From Saprospiraceae bacterium (lineage in GTDB: Bacteria > Bacteroidota > Bacteroidia > Chitinophagales > Saprospiraceae), in NCBI GenBank assembly GCA_022841745.1, contig JALHQW010000035.1, forward strand, positions 1 to 64,000: DNA of 64,000 nt, given 5' to 3'. Numbering within the stretch: position 1 is the stretch's first letter; every line of letters starts with the position of its first letter. Positions 17,653 through 25,600 of the stretch are shown here, piece after piece. The position numbers were made by a program, and so were the translations under genes. The notes under the pieces are model-generated. The model saw only the letters and a list, made by a program, of their open reading frames with translations. It was not told where the DNA came from and searched no databases.

Positions 17653-17678
17653 TAAACGCATCAAAATTGATGCGTTTA
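17653..17678. promoter_or_regulatory. intergenic palindrome of KilA-N architecture
   Basis: Twelve-base arms TAAACGCATCAA and TTGATGCGTTTA with AA at the centre. Read in codon steps it is AAA-CGC-ATC-AAA | ATT-GAT-GCG-TTT, the same plan as the palindromes inside the KilA-N genes. It ends 44 bases upstream of the KilA-N copy 2 ATG, a plausible operator position, and 17 bases after the phosphoesterase stop. A terminator role is less likely because no T-run follows. Confidence 0.55.
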
Positions 17679-17722
17679 AATCTTGTCATGCCATTCATTA
17701 GTTTTACCGCCAAAACAAGTAC

Positions 17723-18553
17723 ATGGCAAAAAGGCAAATCATACAAGTGGATGGTTCGGATATTTCCCTGCTGTCCGTTGACAAGGAAGAATACATTTCG
17801 TTGACCGACATTGCCAATCGCTTCGGCGACGATGTGATGATTTATTCTTGGATGCGCAACCGCAATACCGTGGAATTCCTAGGCGTGTGGGAGCAATTGC
17901 ACAATCCCGATTTTAAAGGTCACGAATTCGTGACCTTTAAAACGGAGGCTGGCTTGAACAACTTCAACCTGACGCCAAAGAAGTGGGTTGACGCCACCAA
18001 CGCCATTGGAATCCTTTCAAAAGCGGGGCGCTACGGCGGCGGCACTTATGCCCATCAAGACATTGCTTTGGAATTCTGTTCATGGCTCAGTCCGGTGTTC
18101 AGGCTTTACGTGCTCAAAGAGTTCCAACGGCTAAAAGAGGCGGAAACTGACCTCGACTGGAACGTGCGCCGCATCATGGCGAGCGCCAATTACCGCATCC
18201 ATACAGAGGCCGTGAGGAAGCACCTCGTGCCGCCACTCCTCCAAAGAACGGACAAAGAGGGGCTGGTGATGGCAACGGAGGCCGACTTGCTCAACTTGGC
18301 GCTATTCGGCATGACGGCGAAGGATTGGCGGCTTCAAAACCCCGACGAAAAGGGAAACATTCGTGACCACGCCACGCACGAACAGCTATTGGTGCTGTCG
18401 AATCTCCAAAGCCTGAACGGTCGCCTACTCAAATGGGGCTGCGACAAAGAACAACGCCTGCAAATACTGAACGAAACGGCTATAGAAGAGATGGAGATTT
18501 TACTCAATAACCCTTCACTGAAGGAATTGGGCGACTTGAAAAAACTGGAGTGA
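17723..18553 (+). CDS. KilA-N domain DNA-binding protein, copy 2
   Basis: A 276-residue protein. Residues ~1-135 are KilA-N (EEYISLTDIANRF; YSWMRNRNTVEFLGVWEQLHNPDF; WVDATNAIGILSKAGRYGGGTYAHQDIALEFCSWLSPVFRLYVLKEFQRL), followed by a conserved C-terminal region with YRIHTEAVRKHLVPPLL, ATEADLLNLALFGMTAKDW and EKGNIRDHATHEQLLVLSNL. No phage genes are nearby, so it is a stand-alone chromosomal DNA-binding protein of unknown target. The codons for FKGHEFVTFK form a perfect 32-base palindrome inside the gene. Confidence 0.9.
   Translation: MAKRQIIQVDGSDISLLSVDKEEYISLTDIANRFGDDVMIYSWMRNRNTVEFLGVWEQLHNPDFKGHEFVTFKTEAGLNNFNLTPKKWVDATNAIGILSKAGRYGGGTYAHQDIALEFCSWLSPVFRLYVLKEFQRLKEAETDLDWNVRRIMASANYRIHTEAVRKHLVPPLLQRTDKEGLVMATEADLLNLALFGMTAKDWRLQNPDEKGNIRDHATHEQLLVLSNLQSLNGRLLKWGCDKEQRLQILNETAIEEMEILLNNPSLKELGDLKKLE
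17911..17942. repeat. perfect 32-base intragenic palindrome in KilA-N copy 2
   Basis: The half-site TTTTAAAGGTCACGAA is followed by its exact reverse complement. The codon pairs are TTT/AAA, AAA/TTT, GGT/ACC, CAC/GTG and GAA/TTC, centred on GAATTC. Confidence 0.95.
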
Positions 18554-18630
18554 GGTAATATTTACCATGAAAATTTGTACCCCGGCTGTCAGTTTTTCAT
18601 GGATAAACCACTTCGTTCAAAAAGATGCGC

Positions 18631-18638
18631 TATGTTTG
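18631..18638 (+). promoter_or_regulatory. TonB receptor promoter -7 element
   Basis: TATGTTTG matches TAnnTTTG, 31 bases before the ATG at 18669. No clear -33 element. Confidence 0.45.
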
Positions 18639-18668
18639 AATCAACTGGAATTCAACTAATTGCGAAGT

Positions 18669-20858
18669 ATGAGAACTAAACTAATTACGCTCATCGGGTT
18701 GATGCTGTTCTTTGGGGAGGGTAGGGCGCAGGAGCGGGTGCCGGAGGCGTTGCCGATTCCACCCTTAAAAGCTATTCATTCTATGACGCCTTTTGAATCA
18801 TATCTAGATAAGCCAAAATTACCTCCCGGTAAAATTTACCCACCCCTACCCACAATCGTCGTCACTGCGCAACGTATGGAGACCGATGCGAGCAAAACAC
18901 CTGCATCCATTGTGGTGTCGAGGTTTTGGGAAGGTAACCGCACTATTCCGGAAGCCCTCACTACTAGTTCAGGTGTGTTCGTCCAAAAGACCAACCACGG
19001 CGGTGGCTCGCCTTTCGTTCGAGGGCTGGCAGGGAACCAAACGCTGTTGCTAATTGATGGCATCCGCCTCAGTAACGCAACTTTCCGCTATGGCCCAAAC
19101 CAATATTTGAATACAGTTGACCCATATTCCATCCAAAACATGGAGGTACTAAAAGGCGGTGGCAGTGTGGGCTATGGCTCGGACGCATTGGGTGGAACAT
19201 TGAATCTTTTATCTCGAGACATACACTTCAATAATATTAATCGTGTAAGGTGGGTAAACAAGGTAACAAGTTATTGGCGCAGCCAGGACATGGAAAAGAC
19301 CCTACACGCTGAATCGAATTTTTCAAGTAAAAAACTAGCTTTTAATGCTGGTGGTACGCTTCGCAATTTTGGTGACCTCGTGGGAGGCGATACGACTGGG
19401 GTTCAAAGTCCCACAGGCTATGATGAAATGGCCTTCCATGTAAAAGCCAAAATTAGGCTTGACACTGCTTCAACACTGATGGTCATGCACCAGTTTTTCC
19501 AACAAACGGATGTGCCTATTTACCATAAAATCGAGTTGGAGGATTTTGCCCGTAACCACGTCAGTTTGCAGCGGCGGCAGTTGAGCTATGCAAGATACGA
19601 ATGGCTGGCACCGCAGCTTCGTACTGCTTGGGGCGTGGAAGGAAGGTCATTGAAAACTGGTCTTCAAAAAATCACAGCGACTGCTTCCATCCATCAGACC
19701 GACGAGCACCGGGAGAGCCAAAAGAACGGCAGCCCAACGCTCCGCAAAGAGGCTGACGGTGTGCGAAGCATTGGTGTATCAGTATTGGCTAAATACAGAC
19801 TTACAGACTGGTGGCTTTCGACCATTGGCGTTGAAACTTACCAAGACCTCGTGGGCAGCACCCGTATTGACGTGGACACTGGTACTGGCAATCAGGCAGC
19901 CAAACGTGGCCTCTACCCAGATGGGGCAACCTACTTGAGCAGCGCCATTTTTTGCACGAACCAATGGGAATCAGGCGATTGGAACTTCACGGGCGGCTTG
20001 CGTTTCAACCATTTTTCCATCAAAGTAGCCGATGAAAACATCGGCAAGGCGCACCTGACGCCTTCGGCATTGGTATGGAATGCGGGGGGGCTCCGCAAAT
20101 TGGACCGTTTCAACTCGGCCTTTGCCAGTTTCAATACCGCCTTCCGGGCGCCCAACGTGGACGACCTTGGCTCGCTGGGCATCGTGGACTTCCGGTATGA
20201 GGTGCCGACAGCAGACTTGAAGCCAGAGAAATCCTACAACATGGAGTTGGGCTGGCGCCACAAGCGAGAACAATGGGGAGCAGAAGTGGCCGTTTTCCGA
20301 AATGAACTGCGTGACCTCATCACTAGGGTTAGGGTCGGGAAGGACAGTATTGCCGGGTATCCCGTTTATCAAAAAGAGAATGTGGGTGAAGGCTATATTC
20401 AGGGAATAGAGTTGAGCAGTTGGTTCAATTTGACAAGAGGGTTTAGGCTGAATGGCAACCTTGCGTGGCAGTATGGCCAAAACGTAACAGACAATGAACC
20501 GTTGCGGCGCATCCCTCCGTTTTTTGGCAATCTTTCACTCATGTATAATAAAGACATGGTGCGCTATCGACAGAAATGGACACATCAAAGCATTGGGGCA
20601 TACGTCGACTGGCTCTTCGCAGCCAAGCAAGTCCGCCTCGCCGCAGGCGACAAGGCCGACAACCGAATCCCCATAGGTGGTACGCCGGGCTGGAACGTGC
20701 TGAACTTTTACGGGTATTGGACGATTCCAAAACGCAGGTTTAATTTTACCCTGCGGGCGGGCCTCTGGAACATCTTCAACGCCGACTACCGCTACCACGG
20801 CTCTGGCGTGAACGGGGTGGGGAGGAGCGTGACGGCGGGGGTGACGGTGGGGTTTTAG
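18669..20858 (+). CDS. TonB-dependent outer-membrane receptor
   Basis: A 729-residue receptor with signal peptide (MRTKLITLIGLMLFFGEGRAQ), a plug domain (residues ~60-190: TIPEALTTSSGVFVQKTNHG, PFVRGLAGNQTLLLIDGIRLSN, LKGGGSVGYGSDALGGTLNL) and a 22-strand-type barrel ending in an aromatic residue (GVTVGF). It lacks the SusC N-terminal carboxypeptidase-like domain and has no SusD partner, so it resembles classical siderophore/vitamin-type receptors. It lies upstream of the second propeller-phosphoesterase gene, suggesting uptake of a product or metal linked to that enzyme. ATG 18669 is preferred over a TTG nine bases earlier. Confidence 0.9.
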   Translation: MRTKLITLIGLMLFFGEGRAQERVPEALPIPPLKAIHSMTPFESYLDKPKLPPGKIYPPLPTIVVTAQRMETDASKTPASIVVSRFWEGNRTIPEALTTSSGVFVQKTNHGGGSPFVRGLAGNQTLLLIDGIRLSNATFRYGPNQYLNTVDPYSIQNMEVLKGGGSVGYGSDALGGTLNLLSRDIHFNNINRVRWVNKVTSYWRSQDMEKTLHAESNFSSKKLAFNAGGTLRNFGDLVGGDTTGVQSPTGYDEMAFHVKAKIRLDTASTLMVMHQFFQQTDVPIYHKIELEDFARNHVSLQRRQLSYARYEWLAPQLRTAWGVEGRSLKTGLQKITATASIHQTDEHRESQKNGSPTLRKEADGVRSIGVSVLAKYRLTDWWLSTIGVETYQDLVGSTRIDVDTGTGNQAAKRGLYPDGATYLSSAIFCTNQWESGDWNFTGGLRFNHFSIKVADENIGKAHLTPSALVWNAGGLRKLDRFNSAFASFNTAFRAPNVDDLGSLGIVDFRYEVPTADLKPEKSYNMELGWRHKREQWGAEVAVFRNELRDLITRVRVGKDSIAGYPVYQKENVGEGYIQGIELSSWFNLTRGFRLNGNLAWQYGQNVTDNEPLRRIPPFFGNLSLMYNKDMVRYRQKWTHQSIGAYVDWLFAAKQVRLAAGDKADNRIPIGGTPGWNVLNFYGYWTIPKRRFNFTLRAGLWNIFNADYRYHGSGVNGVGRSVTAGVTVGF

Positions 20859-20861
20859 CCT

Positions 20862-20940
20862 CTCTGTGGCCCTCTGTGTTCTTTGTGCCTCCGTGTTTAT
20901 TATCAACACGGAGGCACAAAGAACACAGAGGGCCACAGAG
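20862..20940. repeat. 36-bp perfect inverted repeat (hairpin)
   Basis: Arms 20862-20897 and 20905-20940 are exact complements with a seven-base loop (TATTATC). The right arm reads AACACGGAGGCACAAAGAAC and then ACAGAGGGCCACAGAG. Same ACGCAGA/ACACGGAGG word family as 43721-43785. No T-run follows. Confidence 0.9.
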
Positions 20941-21010
20941 GATGTGTGAAATAGATGCTTTGCTGGACAAAATAGTCCGCCTTACTTTACATCGAAATTT
21001 AAAAAAACTG

Positions 21011-23464
21011 ATGATGAAACTTCACTCCTTCCTTCTACTGCTTGCCTTCCTCCTCACCCAATGCACCCCCACCCGCCGCACCGCTTCTGACGACGGCCTG
21101 TACAAGTCCCTTGCCGCCAAGCGGGTGCAACTGCCCAACCAATGGAGCCTGACCCCCGCCGGGCAAGTCCATCGGCAACTCGGCGACCTGCCGCTGCAAA
21201 TCGCCCTCTCGCCCGACGGAACGCTGATGGCCGTCACCTGCAATGGGGTTGGGACGCAGAAGCTGCAACTCTTCCGGACGAGCGATGCGGTGCAGCTGTC
21301 GGAGGTGGAAATCCCGAAGGCGTGGTATGGGTTGGCCTTTTCAAAGGACAATAAAAAACTCTATGCCTCTGGCGGAAATGACAACCTAGTGGCGATTTAC
21401 CGCATTGACAATCAACAACTTGTACGAGATGGCGAAATCGTTTTGGGCAAAACCTGGGACGAAGGGGAGAAAATCTGCCCGACCGGGCTGGCGCTCGATG
21501 AAGCGAACAACCGCCTCTTCGCCGCCACGAAGGAGGACAACTCACTCTACGTCTGCGATTTGCGGAGCAAGAAAGTGGAAAAGAAAATACCGCTCGGCGG
21601 CGAAGCCTATTCCGTGCTGGTTTCATCGAAACAAAACGAGGTGTATGTCTCGCTTTGGGGAGCGAAGAAGGTGTTGGTTTTCGATAAAACCACGTTGGCG
21701 GAAAAAGGCGAAATCACCGTGGGCGACCAACCGAACGAGATGATTTTGAACAAAAAACAAGACTTGTTGCTGGTCGCAAATTCGCACGACAATTCGGTCT
21801 CGGTCATTGATTTGCCGTCCCGAAAAACGCTGGAAGTGCTCAACTGCGCCCTCTTCCCCGATGCCCCGAACGGCTCCACGACCAACAGCCTCGCTTTCTC
21901 CGAGGATGAGGAAACGCTCTACGTAGCCAATGCCGACAACAATTGCCTCGCCGTTTTCGATACGGAAGAACGGGGCGAGAGCCGACCACTCGGCTTCATC
22001 CCCACGGGCTGGTATCCGACGAGCGTGCGCTTTGCCGGAGGCAAAATCGTGGTGGCCAACGGCAAGGGCATGACCTCGCTTGCCAATCCCGACGGCCCAA
22101 GCCCCTTGCGCAAGGCCACGGACGAGAAGGCGGCACAGTACATTGGGGCGCTGTACCTCGGCACCTTGAGCGTGATTGAGCCCCCCCGAAAAATCGGGGC
22201 AGGCTCTTCGGCAAATGGGCTGGCAGCCTATTCCAAACTGGTTTATGAAAATTGCCCGTACAATAAAGCGAAGGAAAAACTGGCCGAAGGCGAAGCCGGA
22301 AACCCAGTGCCCATGAGGGTCGGCGATATTTCACCGATAAAATACGTGTTTTATATCATCAAAGAAAACAGGACGTATGACCAAGTGCTGAGCGACATCC
22401 CGGAGGGAAAAGGCGACACTTCCCTGCTGCTTTTCGGGGAAAAAATCACCCCGAACCAACACTACCTTGCCCGGGAGTTCGTACTGCTCGACAATTTCTA
22501 CGTGGATGCCGAGGTGAGCGCCGATGGCCACGACTGGAGTACGGCGGCATACGCCAACGATTTCAACGAAAAGACCTGGCCCACGAGCTACGGTGGTCGG
22601 GGCGGCAATTACGACTACGAGGCGCACCGCCCCATCGGTCGGCCAAAGGGTGGCTATATCTGGGATGCCTGCAAAGAGGCGGGCGTCAGCTACCGCACCT
22701 ACGGCGAGTTTGCCGACAACAGCAAGGCGAACTACCCGACCATCGCGGGACATTTTTGTCCCGGCTACTCGGCTTGGGACATGGACTACCAAGACATTAA
22801 GCGGCAGGCCGACTGGCAGCGTGATTTTGATAGTTTATTGAATATCAACCAAGTACCTCGTTTCAACAGTATCCGTTTTGGCAACGACCATACATCGGGA
22901 TTGGCCAAGGGCGCCTACTCGCCCTACGCCTCCGTGGCCGATAACGACCTAGCAGTGGGCCGCCTCGTGGAGCATATTTCCCATTCAAAAATCTGGAAGG
23001 AGAGCGCCATTTTCATCCTCGAAGACGATGCCCAAAACGGCGCCGACCATGTGGATGCGCACCGCAGCACAGCCTATCTCGTTAGTCCGTACATCAAGCG
23101 GAAACACGTTGACCATACGCTGTACTCCACCACCTCCATGCTGCGCACGATGGAACTGATTTTGGGCCTGCTGCCCATGAGCCAGTACGATGCCGGTGCA
23201 ACGCCGATGTGGCGCTGTTTTACCGCAAAACCAGATTTCACGCCGATAAAGGCGCTGCCCGCCCAAGTGGACATCGAGGAACGCAACCTAGTGGACAACG
23301 AACTGAGCCGCATCAGCGAGACCTTCAACCTCGCCAAAGTGGATGCCGTACCGGATAGGCTCTTCAATGAAGTTTTATGGAAAGCATTGAAAGGAACAGA
23401 GATGCCAGCGCCAAGGCGGGCGGCATGGGTGAAGGTTGGGGAGGAAGAGGAAGAAGAGGATTGA
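21011..23464 (+). CDS. YncE-type propeller / phosphoesterase lipoprotein, copy 2
   Basis: An 817-residue lipoprotein: signal ending LLLLAFLLTQC (lipobox LTQC), then a propeller (residues ~45-380; LQIALSPDGTLMAVTCNG, AFSKDNKKLYASGGND, LAFSEDEETLYVANADNN) and an alkaline-phosphatase-like domain from ~440 (YVFYIIKENRTYDQV, VSADGHDWSTAAYAND, IFILEDDAQNGADHVDAHRS). It ends with an acidic tail (GEEEEEED). It shares domain order with the gene at 14895 but is surface or periplasm anchored. ATG 21011 (or 21014) precedes the lipoprotein signal; upstream in-frame sequence is part of the hairpin. Confidence 0.85.
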   Translation: MMKLHSFLLLLAFLLTQCTPTRRTASDDGLYKSLAAKRVQLPNQWSLTPAGQVHRQLGDLPLQIALSPDGTLMAVTCNGVGTQKLQLFRTSDAVQLSEVEIPKAWYGLAFSKDNKKLYASGGNDNLVAIYRIDNQQLVRDGEIVLGKTWDEGEKICPTGLALDEANNRLFAATKEDNSLYVCDLRSKKVEKKIPLGGEAYSVLVSSKQNEVYVSLWGAKKVLVFDKTTLAEKGEITVGDQPNEMILNKKQDLLLVANSHDNSVSVIDLPSRKTLEVLNCALFPDAPNGSTTNSLAFSEDEETLYVANADNNCLAVFDTEERGESRPLGFIPTGWYPTSVRFAGGKIVVANGKGMTSLANPDGPSPLRKATDEKAAQYIGALYLGTLSVIEPPRKIGAGSSANGLAAYSKLVYENCPYNKAKEKLAEGEAGNPVPMRVGDISPIKYVFYIIKENRTYDQVLSDIPEGKGDTSLLLFGEKITPNQHYLAREFVLLDNFYVDAEVSADGHDWSTAAYANDFNEKTWPTSYGGRGGNYDYEAHRPIGRPKGGYIWDACKEAGVSYRTYGEFADNSKANYPTIAGHFCPGYSAWDMDYQDIKRQADWQRDFDSLLNINQVPRFNSIRFGNDHTSGLAKGAYSPYASVADNDLAVGRLVEHISHSKIWKESAIFILEDDAQNGADHVDAHRSTAYLVSPYIKRKHVDHTLYSTTSMLRTMELILGLLPMSQYDAGATPMWRCFTAKPDFTPIKALPAQVDIEERNLVDNELSRISETFNLAKVDAVPDRLFNEVLWKALKGTEMPAPRRAAWVKVGEEEEEED

Positions 23465-23514
23465 AATAACCCATTGATTTTCAAAAAAATAAGAATCGAA
23501 ATTTTACTGTCATT

Positions 23515-24954
23515 ATGCAATACCTATTCACCTTCTTTGCCCTCACGGCCATTTTCCGTATCGAAAAACCTGCGGACGCCCCTCCTCCAAACATCGTCCT
23601 CATCTTCATGGACGACCTCGGCTATGGCGACCTCGAATGCTACGGTGGCTACCCGCAGCACACGCCCAACCTAAACCGATTGGCGGCGGAAGGAATGCGC
23701 TTAACCAATTATTATGCGGCGCAGGCCGTATGCAGTGCCTCCCGTGCAGCCCTGCTCACGGGCTGCTACCCCAATCGGGTTGGCATCAGCGGAGCGCTGA
23801 ACCATGAAAGCAAGATTGCCCTGCACCCTCGTGAAGAGACGATTGCTGAACTGCTCAAGGCAAAGGGATATCGCACGGGCATCTTCGGCAAATGGCACCT
23901 CGGCAGCCGGGAGCCGTTCCTGCCCTTGCAGCAGGGATTCGACGAGTACTTCGGCCTGCCTTACTCCAACGATATGTGGCCCGTCAATTATGACGGCACC
24001 CCACTCGACACCACTAATTATCGAGGCCGTTACCCCATCTTACCGCTTATGGAGGGTAACCAGCCACTCCGCTACCTCAAAACGCTGGACGACCAAGCCG
24101 ATTTGACGAAGGTTTATACCGAGCGGGCCGTCCGATTCATCAAGGAGAACCACGAAAAACCTTTCTTCCTGTACCTGCCGCACGCCATGCCGCATGTGCC
24201 ATTGGCTGCTTCGCAAAACTTCCGGGGCAAAAGCGGGCAAGGGCTTTTCGGCGATGTTTTAATGGAAATTGACTGGTCGGTGGGTGAGGTCATGCGGGCG
24301 CTCGAAATGCACGGATTGTCCAACAACACGCTCTTCATCTTCACCAGCGACAATGGCCCATGGCGTACCTACGGCAACCATGCCGGCAGCACGGGCGGCC
24401 TACGGGAAGGCAAAGGAACGGCTTGGGATGGGGGCGTAAAAGTGCCCTGCATCATGCGCTGGCCGGGCCGCATCGCCGCTGGATCGGTCTGCAACAAACT
24501 CGTGGCGGCGATGGACTTGTTGCCCACCATCGCCCATGCCTGCAAGGCCGATTTGCCGAAGGAAAAAATTGATGGCGTGAGCCTCTGGCCACTGCTGGAT
24601 GCACAGCCAGGTGCCAACCCCCGAACGGAATTCGTCTATTACTACGACCGCAACAATCTGAAGGGCATCCGCAAGGGTCAGTGGAAGCTGGTATTTCCCT
24701 GCTCTTCACAGACCTACCTTCATCCCGGAGCAACTGCCGACGACGGGTTCCCCGGCAAATGGGGCAAAACCGAAGTGCCGCTCGCGCTGTACGACCTCAG
24801 CTCCGACCCCGCCGAGACGATTGACCTCAAGGACAGGCACCCCGATGTGGTAACGGAACTATCTGCCCTTGCCGACAAGTACCGAAGGATGTTAGGAGAT
24901 GATTTGGTAAAGGTGGAAGGAACGGAGGTGCGGGCACCTGGGAAGGTGGAGTGA
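23515..24954 (+). CDS. sulfatase (arylsulfatase family)
   Basis: A 479-residue S1-type sulfatase. The metal site PNIVLIFMDDLGYGDLECYG lies near residues 26-45 and the formylglycine site CSASRAALLTG near 80, with Cys as the modified residue. GIFGKWHLGS and FTSDNGPW give further metal and substrate residues. It removes sulfate from a sugar or aryl ester in the periplasm; the N-terminus is short and hydrophobic, consistent with export. It follows the phosphoesterase lipoprotein by 50 bases and probably shares its transcript. No formylglycine-generating enzyme gene is in the window. Confidence 0.9.
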   Translation: MQYLFTFFALTAIFRIEKPADAPPPNIVLIFMDDLGYGDLECYGGYPQHTPNLNRLAAEGMRLTNYYAAQAVCSASRAALLTGCYPNRVGISGALNHESKIALHPREETIAELLKAKGYRTGIFGKWHLGSREPFLPLQQGFDEYFGLPYSNDMWPVNYDGTPLDTTNYRGRYPILPLMEGNQPLRYLKTLDDQADLTKVYTERAVRFIKENHEKPFFLYLPHAMPHVPLAASQNFRGKSGQGLFGDVLMEIDWSVGEVMRALEMHGLSNNTLFIFTSDNGPWRTYGNHAGSTGGLREGKGTAWDGGVKVPCIMRWPGRIAAGSVCNKLVAAMDLLPTIAHACKADLPKEKIDGVSLWPLLDAQPGANPRTEFVYYYDRNNLKGIRKGQWKLVFPCSSQTYLHPGATADDGFPGKWGKTEVPLALYDLSSDPAETIDLKDRHPDVVTELSALADKYRRMLGDDLVKVEGTEVRAPGKVE

Positions 24955-25087
24955 AAAGGAATTCTTGTTGCCTTTCTTCCTGTTGTCGTTCAGTTTTAAT
25001 AGTCAACCATTTTCAGTACAGACAAAGCGATTCTCTAGCTTGTTTAACATAACTAAGATTACCAACAATAAATTGCTGCATGAAAAA

Positions 25088-25122
25088 AGCCAGCAAAGGA
25101 TTGATTTGCTCCTTTGCTGGCT
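25088..25122 (-). repeat. 13-bp hairpin with minus-strand T-run
   Basis: AGCCAGCAAAGGA and TCCTTTGCTGGCT pair perfectly around nine bases. On the minus strand the stem is followed by TTTTTT, the form of an intrinsic terminator for leftward transcription, yet no minus-strand gene ends here. Confidence 0.6.
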
Positions 25123-25359
25123 GCCAATATATTATCCCAACCCAGTCTCTGCTGGATCCAGGTTGTATCTCTTGGTGCAAGCTCAAAGTCTGAATCTGGG
25201 GTCAAAATTTTTGATTCTAAGGGCAATTTGGCTAAATCCTTCAAAGGCGAAAATTCCTTGCATGAAATCGAGACGAGCAATTACCCTTCAGGTATCTATT
25301 ATGTTCAGTACATAATTGAAGGAAAGAGCGAAACCCAAAGGTTTTCTATCACCAATTAA
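25123..25359 (+). pseudogene. remnant of a T9SS C-terminal sorting domain
   Basis: One frame reads YYPNPVSAGSRLYLLVQAQS and, after a frameshift near 25180-25195, another reads SGVKIFDSKGNLAKSF and continues ETSNYPSGIYYVQYIIEGKS to a stop at 25359. Together these are the start (YPNPV) and end (PSGIYYVQ) of a type A T9SS sorting domain. No secreted protein is attached upstream, so it is the 3' relic of a lost gene or of a rearrangement. The rest of 24955-25600 holds only hairpins. Confidence 0.7.
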
Positions 25360-25402
25360 TTGGTTCAGTCAGTATTTATAAATCGAGTCTCTCATAATAT
25401 AT

Positions 25403-25437
25403 TTGGGGTTATACTGGCTTCGCCGGTATAACCCCAA
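25403..25437. repeat. 16-bp hairpin
   Basis: TTGGGGTTATACTGGC and GCCGGTATAACCCCAA pair (one G-U) around TTC. Possible RNA structure; no T-run follows. Confidence 0.6.
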
Positions 25438-25508
25438 GTTATTTCTAGCTAATGGATTTGATTATTAATGGAGTATCTATCAGACCATCAAAATCGTTTC
25501 GAATAAAG

Positions 25509-25542
25509 AGAGACTGGCCAGTTTAGGGCTGTCTCTTTTTTT
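25509..25542 (+). terminator. intrinsic terminator before GH20 gene
   Basis: Stem AGAGAC/GTCTCT with inner GCC/GGC pairing, followed by a run of T (25536-25542). Confidence 0.65.
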
Positions 25543-25600
25543 ACCCAAAACCATTCCCTAACTTACCCGCCAATTCGTTCAAAACAAAACAACGACCACC

